From Shewanella sp. 10N.286.48.A6 (GTDB lineage: Bacteria > Pseudomonadota > Gammaproteobacteria > Enterobacterales > Shewanellaceae): 58,259 nt of DNA. The notes beneath the pieces are model-generated. The model was not told the origin of the DNA. It searched no databases and was given only the letters and a program-made list of their open reading frames with translations. This document shows, piece after piece, positions 43,961 to 52,490 of this stretch. The DNA is taken from contig NZ_MCVI01000094.1 of the NCBI RefSeq assembly GCF_002873135.1, forward strand, positions 50,773-109,031, read 5' to 3'. Both the position numbers and the translations under genes were made by a program. Each line of letters opens with the position of its first letter. Position 1 is the stretch's first letter.

Positions 43961-46354
43961 TCACTCCTGCAGTAAATCCTTACAGATTTGTACTAAGTCA
44001 GACTGCACAGCTGCTGCGGTAACTTCTCGGCCAGCACCTGGGCCGCGAATAATTAACGGATTGCCCTGATAAAAAGTGCTGCGGATGACAAACACATTAT
44101 CTCCAGGGGTTAAACTGGCATAGGGATGGTTCGAGTCGACCCATTGAATGCCTACTTCAGCATGCATTTTGCCATCGACTTTATCTAAAGATGCCACATA
44201 CCTTAAGACTTTATTTTGCTCAAAGGCTGCACTATATTGCTGCAACATAAACTCATCTAACTCGCCAATGCGCGCTAAAAAGTCATCTAACGACAAGTCG
44301 GCTAATTCAGCTGGCACTAATGAATTTAATTCAATGGCATCAAGCTCAATCTCAAAGCCAATTTCACGGGCCAGAATAAGTAACTTTCGCTGCATATCTC
44401 GGCCAGATAAATCATCTCGAGGATCTGGCTCTGTAATGCCTAATCCGCGGGCTTCAACCACGAGTTCAGAAAAAGATTTTTGCCCATCGTAATGCTCAAA
44501 CAGCCAACATAAAGTACCTGAAAAAATACCGCCAACAGCTTCGATATTGTCGCCACTATTGCGTAAATCGTTTAGGGCATGCTGTACTGGTAAGCCAGCG
44601 CCGCAACTGGCATTGTAACGCCAAAATAAACGCCGGTTACTTAGCTGCTGCTTAAGCTCACGGTAAAAAGGTAACGGCCCTGAGCCTGCAAGTTTATTGG
44701 CGCTCACCATATGAATCCCTCGAGCGAAAAACTCTGGGTATTGTAAGGTTAAGCTGGCGCTAGCACTGATATCCAAGGCCACCAGCTCATCGCAGTCGAG
44801 CAGCTCAAGCTGCTCAAATAAACTAGGGTAGTCCCATGTTGTTGCTGTGGTATCAAAGTCATCTTGCCAGTTATTGGCATCTATTCCTTGCTGGCAAATG
44901 AGCGCCTCTTTTGAACTCACTAAACCCACAAGTTGCACATTGGCTTCTAGTTCACGGTTAAGCATGGTGGATGAGCGCTGAAATAAATCAATCCAGGCTT
45001 CACCAATATTACCGACCCCAAGCAATAATACCCCAATACGCAATCGCGGGCCTGCGCAGCGTCGGTGTACTTTTTGGGTGAGTAAGTTAACCTGAGATTT
45101 AGGCACTAAGGTCACTAAACTCAAACCATCTTGATACAGGGGTTTGGCATCGCGACTTAATAATCGGGCAAAGCTGCGGCGGTAGTGCTCTGCATCAGCA
45201 CTAACCAAAGCGACTAAACCTAAATCAGTATGAGCATGGATATCGCTAATTAATAGCTCATGACTATGTAGCTCCAGTAACGCTTGTACCTGCTTTTGGT
45301 TTTCAGCAGTGAATGCCAGTTCAACTTTATGATGGGCAGAGCACCAATATGCTAGCGGCGCAATACCGGCTTGCTCAAGTAATTTGAGTGTGGTTTGAAT
45401 TAGCGCTTGCTGCTTAAAGCGAAACAGCACCACTTCATTTAAACTGGTAACCACTGGAGCACTGGCTGACGAACTTTGGGGCGCAATAAGGGTAAAGTCA
45501 GTATGTGATGCGTAACTTGAGCGCACCGCGAGACTAACATTAGTATCAAATAAGGGCTGTAAAGTTCGGCTGTGCAGTACTGGCGAGCCGAGTTTAGCTA
45601 AACGATCGGCTTCAGCAAGTGACATGCTTTCAAGTAATTTGGCATCATTAATTTTATTCGGATCAGCGTTAAATACCCCTTCAACATCGGTCCAAATAGT
45701 CACTCGTTCAATGTCCGCTAAGCTGGCAATTAAGGTGGCGCTGTAATCTGAGCCATTGCGGCCAAGTAATAATGTATCCCCTTTACTGTTGGCGCAGATA
45801 AAGCCGGTGATCACTAAGCGTGTATTTGGATTAGCATCCAGCAGCTTTTGGACTTTTTCGCGGGACTCATCAAGACGAATATTCGGCACAGGCCCTTCAT
45901 CAGCCACCAGCAGTGAGCAGGCATCAATATTCGCGGCAGCAACGCCAGACTCTCTTAATAAGGCTGCCATTAATCGTGCTGACCAACGCTCACCAAAGCT
46001 TAATACATGATTGAGCTGAAATTCATTGCGCTCTTCAAGGGACAATAAACTGACTAATTGCGATTTATCGGTTGATAGGCGCTCACGTAAATCGCGCGCT
46101 TGTTCGTTTGAGAGAAGTTGCTCAATCAGGTTTTGCTGATAGCTCACCAGTACTTGTAGCTCTTCTTGCCACAAGTCACCGTTTTCTCTTAAGGAGAGTA
46201 ATTTATATAAAAAGTTAGTACTTTTACCCGCAGCTGAAACAACGACTAAATCATCACTGTTGCCATGAGTCAGTAAAATATGGGCAACGCGGCGATAGCA
46301 ATCTGCATCAGCAAGACTTGAACCACCAAATTTATGTAAATGACTGCGGGCCAT
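43961..46354 (-). CDS. metL: Bifunctional aspartate kinase / homoserine dehydrogenase II
   Basis: A 797-residue bifunctional enzyme of the aspartate pathway. The N-terminal aspartokinase shows HKFGGSSLADADCYRRVA and VVVSAAGKSTNFLYKLL; the second nucleotide region is LLGRNGSDYSATLIASL. A linker domain follows, then homoserine dehydrogenase with a Rossmann motif (GVLLLGVGNIGEAW) and VSANKLAGSGPLPFY, KLLILAREIGF. MetL is the methionine-branch isozyme. It lies 62 bp downstream of metB, as in E. coli metBL. AAGGAG lies 6 bp before the ATG. The operon is preceded by met boxes, so MetJ repression is likely. Confidence 0.95.
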   Translation of the reverse strand: MARSHLHKFGGSSLADADCYRRVAHILLTHGNSDDLVVVSAAGKSTNFLYKLLSLRENGDLWQEELQVLVSYQQNLIEQLLSNEQARDLRERLSTDKSQLVSLLSLEERNEFQLNHVLSFGERWSARLMAALLRESGVAAANIDACSLLVADEGPVPNIRLDESREKVQKLLDANPNTRLVITGFICANSKGDTLLLGRNGSDYSATLIASLADIERVTIWTDVEGVFNADPNKINDAKLLESMSLAEADRLAKLGSPVLHSRTLQPLFDTNVSLAVRSSYASHTDFTLIAPQSSSASAPVVTSLNEVVLFRFKQQALIQTTLKLLEQAGIAPLAYWCSAHHKVELAFTAENQKQVQALLELHSHELLISDIHAHTDLGLVALVSADAEHYRRSFARLLSRDAKPLYQDGLSLVTLVPKSQVNLLTQKVHRRCAGPRLRIGVLLLGVGNIGEAWIDLFQRSSTMLNRELEANVQLVGLVSSKEALICQQGIDANNWQDDFDTTATTWDYPSLFEQLELLDCDELVALDISASASLTLQYPEFFARGIHMVSANKLAGSGPLPFYRELKQQLSNRRLFWRYNASCGAGLPVQHALNDLRNSGDNIEAVGGIFSGTLCWLFEHYDGQKSFSELVVEARGLGITEPDPRDDLSGRDMQRKLLILAREIGFEIELDAIELNSLVPAELADLSLDDFLARIGELDEFMLQQYSAAFEQNKVLRYVASLDKVDGKMHAEVGIQWVDSNHPYASLTPGDNVFVIRSTFYQGNPLIIRGPGAGREVTAAAVQSDLVQICKDLLQE

Positions 46355-46416
46355 TTTTCACTCCTTAAACAACATATACCAGCCTGACTACATGAATATA
46401 GCCAAGGGAGATTAAC

Positions 46417-47577
46417 TTAAAGCGCAGCGACAGCAGCTAAGCCTACTTCAATATCGGCAACCAAGTCTTCAGCATCTTCAATCCCGACAGATAGTCGCAG
46501 TAAAGTATCTTTAATGCCAGCTTCATACCGTGCTGCAGGCGCCATTGCTCTATGGGTCATGGTTGCAGGTACGGCAACTAAGCTTTCCACTCCGCCTAAG
46601 CTTTCAGCAACACTGAAAATAGACAGTGCATTTAAAAAGGCGACCACTTCTGCTTCACCACCTTTAAGTTCGAAACTTAACATAGCGCCGAAGCCTTGTT
46701 GTTGCTTAGCTGCAATATCGTGACCTGGGTGGTCTTTTAAGCCTGGATAATACACTTTTTCGACAAGATTGCTGGCCTGAAGTACGTCAATAACTTGCTC
46801 AGCATTTTTTTGATGCTCGCGAATACGTACAGCTAAAGTACGAATGCCACGTAAGGTTAGGTAACTATCAAAAGCCGAGCCTGTTAGCCCTAAGGTGTTT
46901 GACCACCAGTGTAGTAACTCACCCAGTTCAGGGTCTTTTGCCACCACAGCGCCACCTACAACGTCACTATGACCATTGATATATTTGGTGGTGGAATGCA
47001 TGACGATATCAGCGCCTAGCTCTAATGGCTGTTGCAAAATTGGCGATAAAAAGGTGTTATCAACCACAACTAAGGCATCGACTTTATGGCTTTGCTCAGC
47101 AATAGCTTTGATATCAACAACACGTAATAATGGGTTTGACGGCGTTTCTAACCACACCATTTTAGGTTTCTGAGCAATCGCATCACTGAGTGCTTGCTCA
47201 TCTGTTTGATCAATCACCAGTAATTTAAATTGGCCTTTGTTGGCAAGATTTGTGAACAAACGGTAACTACCGCCATAACAATCGTGAGGCACAATCAGTA
47301 AATCATCGGGGCCTAATAAACTAGTGACCAAGGTAATCGCAGCCATACCGGTACAAGTAACCACCCCAGTAGCGCCATGTTCAAGTTTGGCAATGGCTTC
47401 ACCTAACACGCAGCGCGTCGGGTTTCCTGAACGACTATAATCAAACTCTCTAGGGTTTTTATGGCCATCAAAAGAATAGTTTGTTGATAGATAAATCGGC
47501 GGGACTACAGCGCCGTATTGGGTATCTGACTCGATACCTTGGCGTACTGCTAGCGTAGCTGCGCGATGTTTGCTCAT
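46417..47577 (-). CDS. metB: Cystathionine gamma-synthase
   Basis: A 386-residue PLP enzyme that joins O-succinylhomoserine and cysteine into cystathionine in methionine synthesis. The PLP lysine is K198 in STTKYINGHSDVVGG. The conserved YSRSGNPTR and DNTFLSP are present, as is the later ESLGGVESL. The length equals that of E. coli MetB. AGGAG lies 6 bp before the ATG. It begins the metBL operon and is divergent from metJ; tandem met boxes lie between. Confidence 0.95.
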   Translation of the reverse strand: MSKHRAATLAVRQGIESDTQYGAVVPPIYLSTNYSFDGHKNPREFDYSRSGNPTRCVLGEAIAKLEHGATGVVTCTGMAAITLVTSLLGPDDLLIVPHDCYGGSYRLFTNLANKGQFKLLVIDQTDEQALSDAIAQKPKMVWLETPSNPLLRVVDIKAIAEQSHKVDALVVVDNTFLSPILQQPLELGADIVMHSTTKYINGHSDVVGGAVVAKDPELGELLHWWSNTLGLTGSAFDSYLTLRGIRTLAVRIREHQKNAEQVIDVLQASNLVEKVYYPGLKDHPGHDIAAKQQQGFGAMLSFELKGGEAEVVAFLNALSIFSVAESLGGVESLVAVPATMTHRAMAPAARYEAGIKDTLLRLSVGIEDAEDLVADIEVGLAAVAAL

Positions 47578-47606
47578 TGTAAACTCCTAAAGAATACACA
47601 CTAAAG

Positions 47607-47630
47607 AGATGTCTAGATGGCTAAATGTAC
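47607..47630. promoter_or_regulatory. Tandem met boxes (metB side)
   Basis: AGATGTCT-AGATGGCT-AAATGTAC are consecutive 8-bp units. The first two match the met box consensus AGACGTCT at 7 and 6 positions. They lie 30 bp upstream of metB. Confidence 0.75.
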
Positions 47631-47660
47631 CTAAGCTAAGTCACATCGTCAATACAAATC

Positions 47661-47684
47661 AGCCGTTTAGACGTCTAAACATAA
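47661..47684. promoter_or_regulatory. Met boxes (metJ side)
   Basis: A perfect met box AGACGTCT (47669-47676) is preceded by AGCCGTTT. MetJ binds such tandem units with S-adenosylmethionine. It lies about 100 bp before metJ, so autoregulation is likely. Confidence 0.8.
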
Positions 47685-47784
47685 AGAAATCTATTTCCAT
47701 TCGTTATAGAATAACCGCAATAATTTGACTGTTATTATTTAGCGGTTAAAATCTGCCACGAATCTATCGTATAAAGGTGAGTTA

Positions 47785-48099
47785 ATGACTGAATGGAATG
47801 GCGACTATATCAGCCCATATGCCGAACATGGCAAAAAAAATGAACAAGTTAAAAAAATCACGGTATCCATACCTTTAAAAGTTTTAAAAGTATTGACTGA
47901 TGAACGTACCCGCCGCCAGGTTAATAACTTACGTCATGCAACCAATAGTGAACTACTGTGTGAAGCATTTTTGCATGCCTACACTGGGCAACCACTGCCA
48001 AATGACGGTGACTTATCAAAAGAAGGGCCTGATAGCATCCCATCTGAAGCAAAAGCTTTGATGGATGCCATGGGAATTGAGTGGGAAGATCTTGATTAA
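47785..48099 (+). CDS. metJ: Methionine repressor MetJ
   Basis: A 104-residue ribbon-helix-helix repressor, the same length as E. coli MetJ. The DNA-contacting strand [20 protein letters not shown] and the helices [26 protein letters not shown] are canonical. It represses methionine genes with S-adenosylmethionine as corepressor. AAGGTGA lies 4 bp before the ATG. It is divergent from metBL and surrounded by met boxes. Confidence 0.96.
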   Translation: MTEWNGDYISPYAEHGKKNEQVKKITVSIPLKVLKVLTDERTRRQVNNLRHATNSELLCEAFLHAYTGQPLPNDGDLSKEGPDSIPSEAKALMDAMGIEWEDLD

Positions 48100-48122
48100 G
48101 TCAAGCTAGCGACTAGCGCTGA

Positions 48123-48164
48123 AGTACTTGCGCTAAAGTACTTGCGCTAAAGTACTTGCGCTAA
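48123..48164. repeat. 14-bp tandem repeat, 3 copies
   Basis: Three perfect contiguous copies of AGTACTTGCGCTAA between metJ and the TauE/SafE gene. Each unit contains the palindrome AGTACT. The sequence just before the array (AGCGCTGA) resembles another partial unit. It may vary in copy number between strains. Confidence 0.9.
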
Positions 48165-48263
48165 AGCATAAGCCTGCTCAATTAATCAAACACTGCTCGT
48201 CATTTAACGCATCGAGCTCTCAAGCTGAGAGTGAGTTGCAGTATTGCGCCTAAAGAGTCGACA

Positions 48264-49004
48264 ATGGAATTTATCGATCCGCAGACCTTGATGCTTGCAT
48301 CGGTTATCATTTTTCTAGGCGCATTAACCCAAGGCCTTATCGGTTTTGGGCTTGCGGTTGTTGCCAGTCCACTTCTCTATATCATCGACCCACAATTAGT
48401 CCCAGCCCCTGTGATTATGATGGGTTTTTCCATCGCCTTATTGACCTTATTGCGTGAACTTACTCAACTGGAGTTTAATGGGCTGCAATATGCGCTGCTG
48501 GGGCGAATACCTGGTGGCTTTATGGGCGCAGGTTTATTACTGTTTGCCCCCCAAGCAGTACTGGGGTTAGCCATTGCCTTTATTGTCGGCGCAGCGGTGT
48601 TGCTGAGTATTTTTAAGATCACAGCGCCAGTAAATCGGCTTTCGCTATTTATTGCAGGTGTCTTGTCGGGGGTATTTGGAAATATTGCCGCCATTGGTGG
48701 GCCACCATTAGCGATTTTATTAGCCGGTAAAGATGCGCCGCAGTTTAGAGCCGCGCTATCGATCTTTTTTGTTTTCAGCTCAATGATCGCACTGATTATT
48801 TTAATGCTTGCAGGCTTAGTGGAAGAAAAGCATCTGTGGTTGTCATTGATGCTATTGCCATCTGTCATACTCGGAAATATTGCCGCAGGAAAGCTAACCA
48901 ATAAGGTTGATAAAAATAAGACTCGCATCGCCACTATGGTGTTATGTAGCTTAAGTGCATTATTGCTAACCCTTAAGTCGTTAATTGAATTATCAGCAGG
49001 CTAG
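48264..49004 (+). CDS. TauE/SafE family permease (putative sulfite/organosulfur exporter)
   Basis: A 246-residue polytopic protein with about 8 hydrophobic helices. The first repeat GALTQGLIGFGLAVVASPLLYII and the second SGVFGNIAAIGGPPLAILLAG are the family signature. Members export sulfite, sulfoacetate or related anions; the substrate is not clear here. AAGAG lies about 6 bp before the ATG at 48264; the frame opens earlier at 48231, but the first membrane helix begins after 48264. It is downstream of metJ and perhaps sulfur-linked, though no met box precedes it directly. Confidence 0.88.
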   Translation: MEFIDPQTLMLASVIIFLGALTQGLIGFGLAVVASPLLYIIDPQLVPAPVIMMGFSIALLTLLRELTQLEFNGLQYALLGRIPGGFMGAGLLLFAPQAVLGLAIAFIVGAAVLLSIFKITAPVNRLSLFIAGVLSGVFGNIAAIGGPPLAILLAGKDAPQFRAALSIFFVFSSMIALIILMLAGLVEEKHLWLSLMLLPSVILGNIAAGKLTNKVDKNKTRIATMVLCSLSALLLTLKSLIELSAG

Positions 49005-49065
49005 TCGATCATCTTTTTGTGGCAGATATAAATGCAACAATGATGACAGCTAAAAATGATAACGC

Positions 49066-50259
49066 TTAAAAGTGATAAGAAGTTTGCAGCACAGCGCCAA
49101 TGGCATCATCACCATAGCTGCCGCTCATATCCAGCTTAAAGGCTTGGCCGATGGCAAAGCCGGTGCCGAAAGAGTAAATATCTACGCTATTATCTTTTAA
49201 GTCATGGCGGTAGCCCATGCGTAAAAACAGCCAGTCAGTGGCTTTAACTTCACCGCCCACTCGCCAATACTGCACCGCATCAAACTCGCCAAAACGGCTT
49301 TGCTCCACCAGATCAATATCCGTGGTTAAGGTGACTCTGGACCAATCATAAGCAGCTCCCACTGTGACTAACGGCTCAATTTGGTATTCAAATGTCCGTC
49401 CTTGAGCTTCAACTGTGGTTATTTTTTTACTGAATAAATTACGAGCAGACAGCCCTAAGGTTAAGCTTTCTGTTGGCTCAATAGCCACCCCAAGATCAAG
49501 GTTAAATAAGCTGTCATCATTTCGATATTTATCATCATCAAAATCATCGACATCAAAGTTATTGGCACTGGCACTGTAATGATAGGTATCAATGCGTTGA
49601 AACTTAGGTGAAATCCCAACTTTTACAGGCATGTTAACTATAGATAGTGGAAAGCTTAACGCCACCCCAAAATCTGTGACTCCGGCGGCTAATACAATGC
49701 CTTGAGAGTCTAAGTCAGTGAGATCTGCAGGAGGGTTGGCGGGATCGAGATTAGTCAGCATATCAATATCACCTTGAGCAATATCAGCAACGCCCATAGC
49801 GTCAAGATGACTTTTGTAAAATAGCGCCATTGGCACGGTTTGAGTTGGCAATACTAATGCTGCGCCAATTGCGGCTGATACCGAGGCGTTAGTGCCGTTG
49901 AGGGCATTTAAATTAATAACTAAATCATCACGAAAACCAGCAATATCATCAGTATCATTGCCGTTTATGGCCGTTTCTAAGTCATCAAAACTGTCTTGTA
50001 GTGAGTCAAACTTATCAAGCATATTGTCGCTATCATCCACTTCAGCAGCCACAACCGGTAACAGTAAGGAGAACTCATTGGTTTTTGGGGCGTAAATAGC
50101 CAGTAAAGCGGGATTAATAAAACTTGCGCCGATACGGCTTGATGAGGCTACACCTGTACCGCCCATGCTATCACTGCGAGCTTCAAAATAAAGCTGACCC
50201 GCTTGCGTATTTATCGCAAACAGCAGTAAAAACAATAGCAGCGCTAAGGATCTCATCAT
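49066..50259 (-). CDS. TraF-like outer-membrane protein (TraF_2 family)
   Basis: A 397-residue exported protein with a signal peptide (RSLALLLFLLLFAINTQA). The FEARSDSMGGTGVASSSRIGASFINPALL segment resembles FadL/OmpP1-like and TraF_2 barrels, and the C terminus ends in an aromatic residue (LQTSYHF). It is annotated as conjugal transfer TraF in related genomes, but no conjugation gene lies nearby, so that name is not functional evidence. The ATG at 50256 is as likely as 50259. A run of Asp (DVDDFDDDKYRNDD) lies in the middle. Confidence 0.75.
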   Translation of the reverse strand: MMRSLALLLFLLLFAINTQAGQLYFEARSDSMGGTGVASSSRIGASFINPALLAIYAPKTNEFSLLLPVVAAEVDDSDNMLDKFDSLQDSFDDLETAINGNDTDDIAGFRDDLVINLNALNGTNASVSAAIGAALVLPTQTVPMALFYKSHLDAMGVADIAQGDIDMLTNLDPANPPADLTDLDSQGIVLAAGVTDFGVALSFPLSIVNMPVKVGISPKFQRIDTYHYSASANNFDVDDFDDDKYRNDDSLFNLDLGVAIEPTESLTLGLSARNLFSKKITTVEAQGRTFEYQIEPLVTVGAAYDWSRVTLTTDIDLVEQSRFGEFDAVQYWRVGGEVKATDWLFLRMGYRHDLKDNSVDIYSFGTGFAIGQAFKLDMSGSYGDDAIGAVLQTSYHF

Positions 50260-50378
50260 TCACCATTTTCATTTTTAATTATCTAATAAAGATAGTCGAA
50301 AAAATTAAAAATAGGCTTCAATCCCGTTAGACTTTTACGGCATAGATGAATTTAATCAGCCGTTTTTTAAATGTTATT

Positions 50379-51284
50379 TTATGAATCAGGTAGATAGCGC
50401 TTAAAATTTTCCATGGTGAATTGAATAAATTTTTTCAGCCTTTCTGGTTGGAATTTATCTTTATGGTAAAGCATATAAAAAGGCGTGTCGGGAATATGCC
50501 AATCATTAAACACATTCACTAATTGACCCGCTGCAATTTCATTAGCGCAATATAAATAAGGTAATCGCACAATGCCATTTCCTGCTAAGGCGCTGGCTTT
50601 CATAGCGCGGCCATTTTTACACTTAAAACCGCCCTTAATGGCAACGTCTACAGCTTGAGCATCTTGCCTATGGCCAAAGCGCCAATGGCTGATCGAGCCA
50701 GTAATACACAGGTGATTATTAAGCTCGCTTGGATGCTGCGGTTGACCATATTTCGCTAAGTATTCAGGGGCGACTAAAGTGCGGTTTTCGATATCCATCA
50801 GCTTTCTGGCCACCAAGCTTGAATCTGCCAGTTCGCCCATGCGAAATACAATATCAAAATGGCCCTCGATTAAATCAACCCGCTGGCTACTAAAATCAAG
50901 ATCGATGGTAATTTCAGGATACTGTTTAATAAAATCATTCACCAAGGCCACTAAAATATCTTCACCAATCACCCCGCCAACGCAATTAATGTGAATATTG
51001 CCCTGTAATGTTTCAGCGCTGTCTAATGTCATTGCCACCACCTGATCGATTTGCGCTAACGCTTGCTGGCATTGCAACAGCAATTGCTGACCTTGCTCTG
51101 TCAGTCTTTGGGTTCTGGTGGTTCTAATAATTAGGCTAACACCAAGAAATTTTTCTAAACTTAATAATTGCTTTGATAAATGCGAACGTGAGCAGCCTAA
51201 TACCTGTGCAGCTTCAGTAAAATTACCTTGCTCAGCAATCACCACAAAGGCTCTGATATCAATCAAATTTATGTCTAAGTTCAT
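50379..51284 (-). CDS. LysR family transcriptional regulator
   Basis: A 301-residue LysR-type protein. The N-terminal winged helix reads LIDIRAFVVIAEQGNFTEAAQVLGCSRSHLSKQLLSLEKFLGVSLIIRTTRTQRLTEQG. The effector domain (about 90-295) follows, with IHINCVGGVIGEDILV and FRMGELADSSLVARKL as in the CrgA-like branch. It is divergent from the SDR gene, whose promoter it probably controls. The effector is unknown. Confidence 0.9.
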   Translation of the reverse strand: MNLDINLIDIRAFVVIAEQGNFTEAAQVLGCSRSHLSKQLLSLEKFLGVSLIIRTTRTQRLTEQGQQLLLQCQQALAQIDQVVAMTLDSAETLQGNIHINCVGGVIGEDILVALVNDFIKQYPEITIDLDFSSQRVDLIEGHFDIVFRMGELADSSLVARKLMDIENRTLVAPEYLAKYGQPQHPSELNNHLCITGSISHWRFGHRQDAQAVDVAIKGGFKCKNGRAMKASALAGNGIVRLPYLYCANEIAAGQLVNVFNDWHIPDTPFYMLYHKDKFQPERLKKFIQFTMENFKRYLPDS

Positions 51285-51421
51285 AATAATGTCTATTTTA
51301 GTTTGTGGTCATCAACAAGCGATTAGGAGCCATGTGTAAACAATGATGTTCTTTGTGGATTATATATCAACAATGAGCCATTACCTATAATGGACACAAC
51401 TTAACGAACGAGGTAAAAATC

Positions 51422-52141
51422 ATGAAATCACTTGTTGTCATTACTGGCGCATCATCAGGTATTGGCGCCGCTATGGCGAATGCATTTAGCGCTAAAGGTC
51501 ACCCACTACTTTTACTTGCTCGTCGCGTTGAACCAATGCAAGCACTTAACCTGCCCAACAGCTTATCTGTTAGCGTTGATGTTACTGATGCTGCAGCGAT
51601 GAAAACAGCGATTGCGACTGCTGAAGCAAAGTTTGGCCCTGTTGGCTGTTTAGTCAATAACGCTGGCGTAATGCTACTTGGTCAAGCAGATGTACAAGAT
51701 CCTGCCCAGTGGAGCCAAATGCTCAACATCAATGTGATGGGCGTGCTTAATGGTATTCACGCTGTGCTTGCTGATATGAAAGCCCGTAAAACAGGCACTA
51801 TTATCAACGTAAGCTCTATAGCGGGTCGTAAAACATTCCCTAACCATGCAGCATATTGCGCCAGTAAGTTTGCTGTGCATGCGCTAACTGAAAATATCCG
51901 CGAAGAAGTGGCGATGGATGATGTGCGAATGGTGACTATCGCTCCAGGCGCTGTTGAAACGGCCCTGCTTAGCCACACAACCGATGAAGATATTAAAGCC
52001 GGCTACCAAGAATGGAAAGAGTTCATGGGCGGCGTTATCGAGCCTACAGCAGTTGCTGATGCGGCTGTATTTGCCTTTGAAATGCCGCAAAATGTTTGTG
52101 TACGAGAAATTGTCTTAGCGCCAACTCGCCAACAACCTTAA
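51422..52141 (+). CDS. Short-chain dehydrogenase/reductase (SDR) oxidoreductase
   Basis: A 239-residue classical SDR. The cofactor loop is TGASSGIGAAMANAF (residues 8-22), with ARRVE suggesting NADP preference. The NNAG motif is at VNNAGVMLL, catalytic Ser in INVSSIAG and Tyr-Lys in YCASK. The substrate is not clear. GAGG lies 8 bp before the ATG. A TATAAT lies at 51386. The divergent LysR regulator is the likely controller. A terminator follows. Confidence 0.9.
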   Translation: MKSLVVITGASSGIGAAMANAFSAKGHPLLLLARRVEPMQALNLPNSLSVSVDVTDAAAMKTAIATAEAKFGPVGCLVNNAGVMLLGQADVQDPAQWSQMLNINVMGVLNGIHAVLADMKARKTGTIINVSSIAGRKTFPNHAAYCASKFAVHALTENIREEVAMDDVRMVTIAPGAVETALLSHTTDEDIKAGYQEWKEFMGGVIEPTAVADAAVFAFEMPQNVCVREIVLAPTRQQP

Positions 52142-52490
52142 GAATATATCAAGTCTAGATAGGTCTACATTTCAGCTAAAAACCATGAGTTATTACTCAT
52201 GGTTTTTTATTATCTTTGCATTAATTTTAATAAGCGGCCTCCCTTTACATACTCCACGCGTACCTCATGCAAACTCATTCTCTTATCCCTCGTAATAATG
52301 CCGCCATTTCTAGCAAACTCGCTGCATCTGATTAAAAATCAGTTTAACCCCAAGATGTTATATTGATTGCTTAATATTTAAACTAAGTTAGATTAAGGTA
52401 AGGAAAACTGACTAAAACAAGCTACGCTTAAATCATTGGTTTATTGATTGCTTAGTCGTTACGCATTGCGATAAAAAGGACATTTTTTGT
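52142..52490. other. Intergenic region before the type I secretion operon
   Basis: 349 bp holding the SDR terminator and the promoter region of the secretion operon. A 22-codon frame starts at 52268 without a ribosome-binding site and is not called. Confidence 0.5.
52178..52208 (+). terminator. Intrinsic terminator of the SDR gene
   Basis: AAACCATGAGT-TATT-ACTCATGGTTTTTT hairpin. Confidence 0.85.

Noticed and set aside
49066..50259. Conjugation locus suggested by the TraF name
   Set aside because: No other tra gene, relaxase or origin is nearby. The family name reflects similarity to a beta-barrel family only.
52268..52336. 22-codon frame in the secretion-operon leader
   Set aside because: No ribosome-binding site and no similarity.
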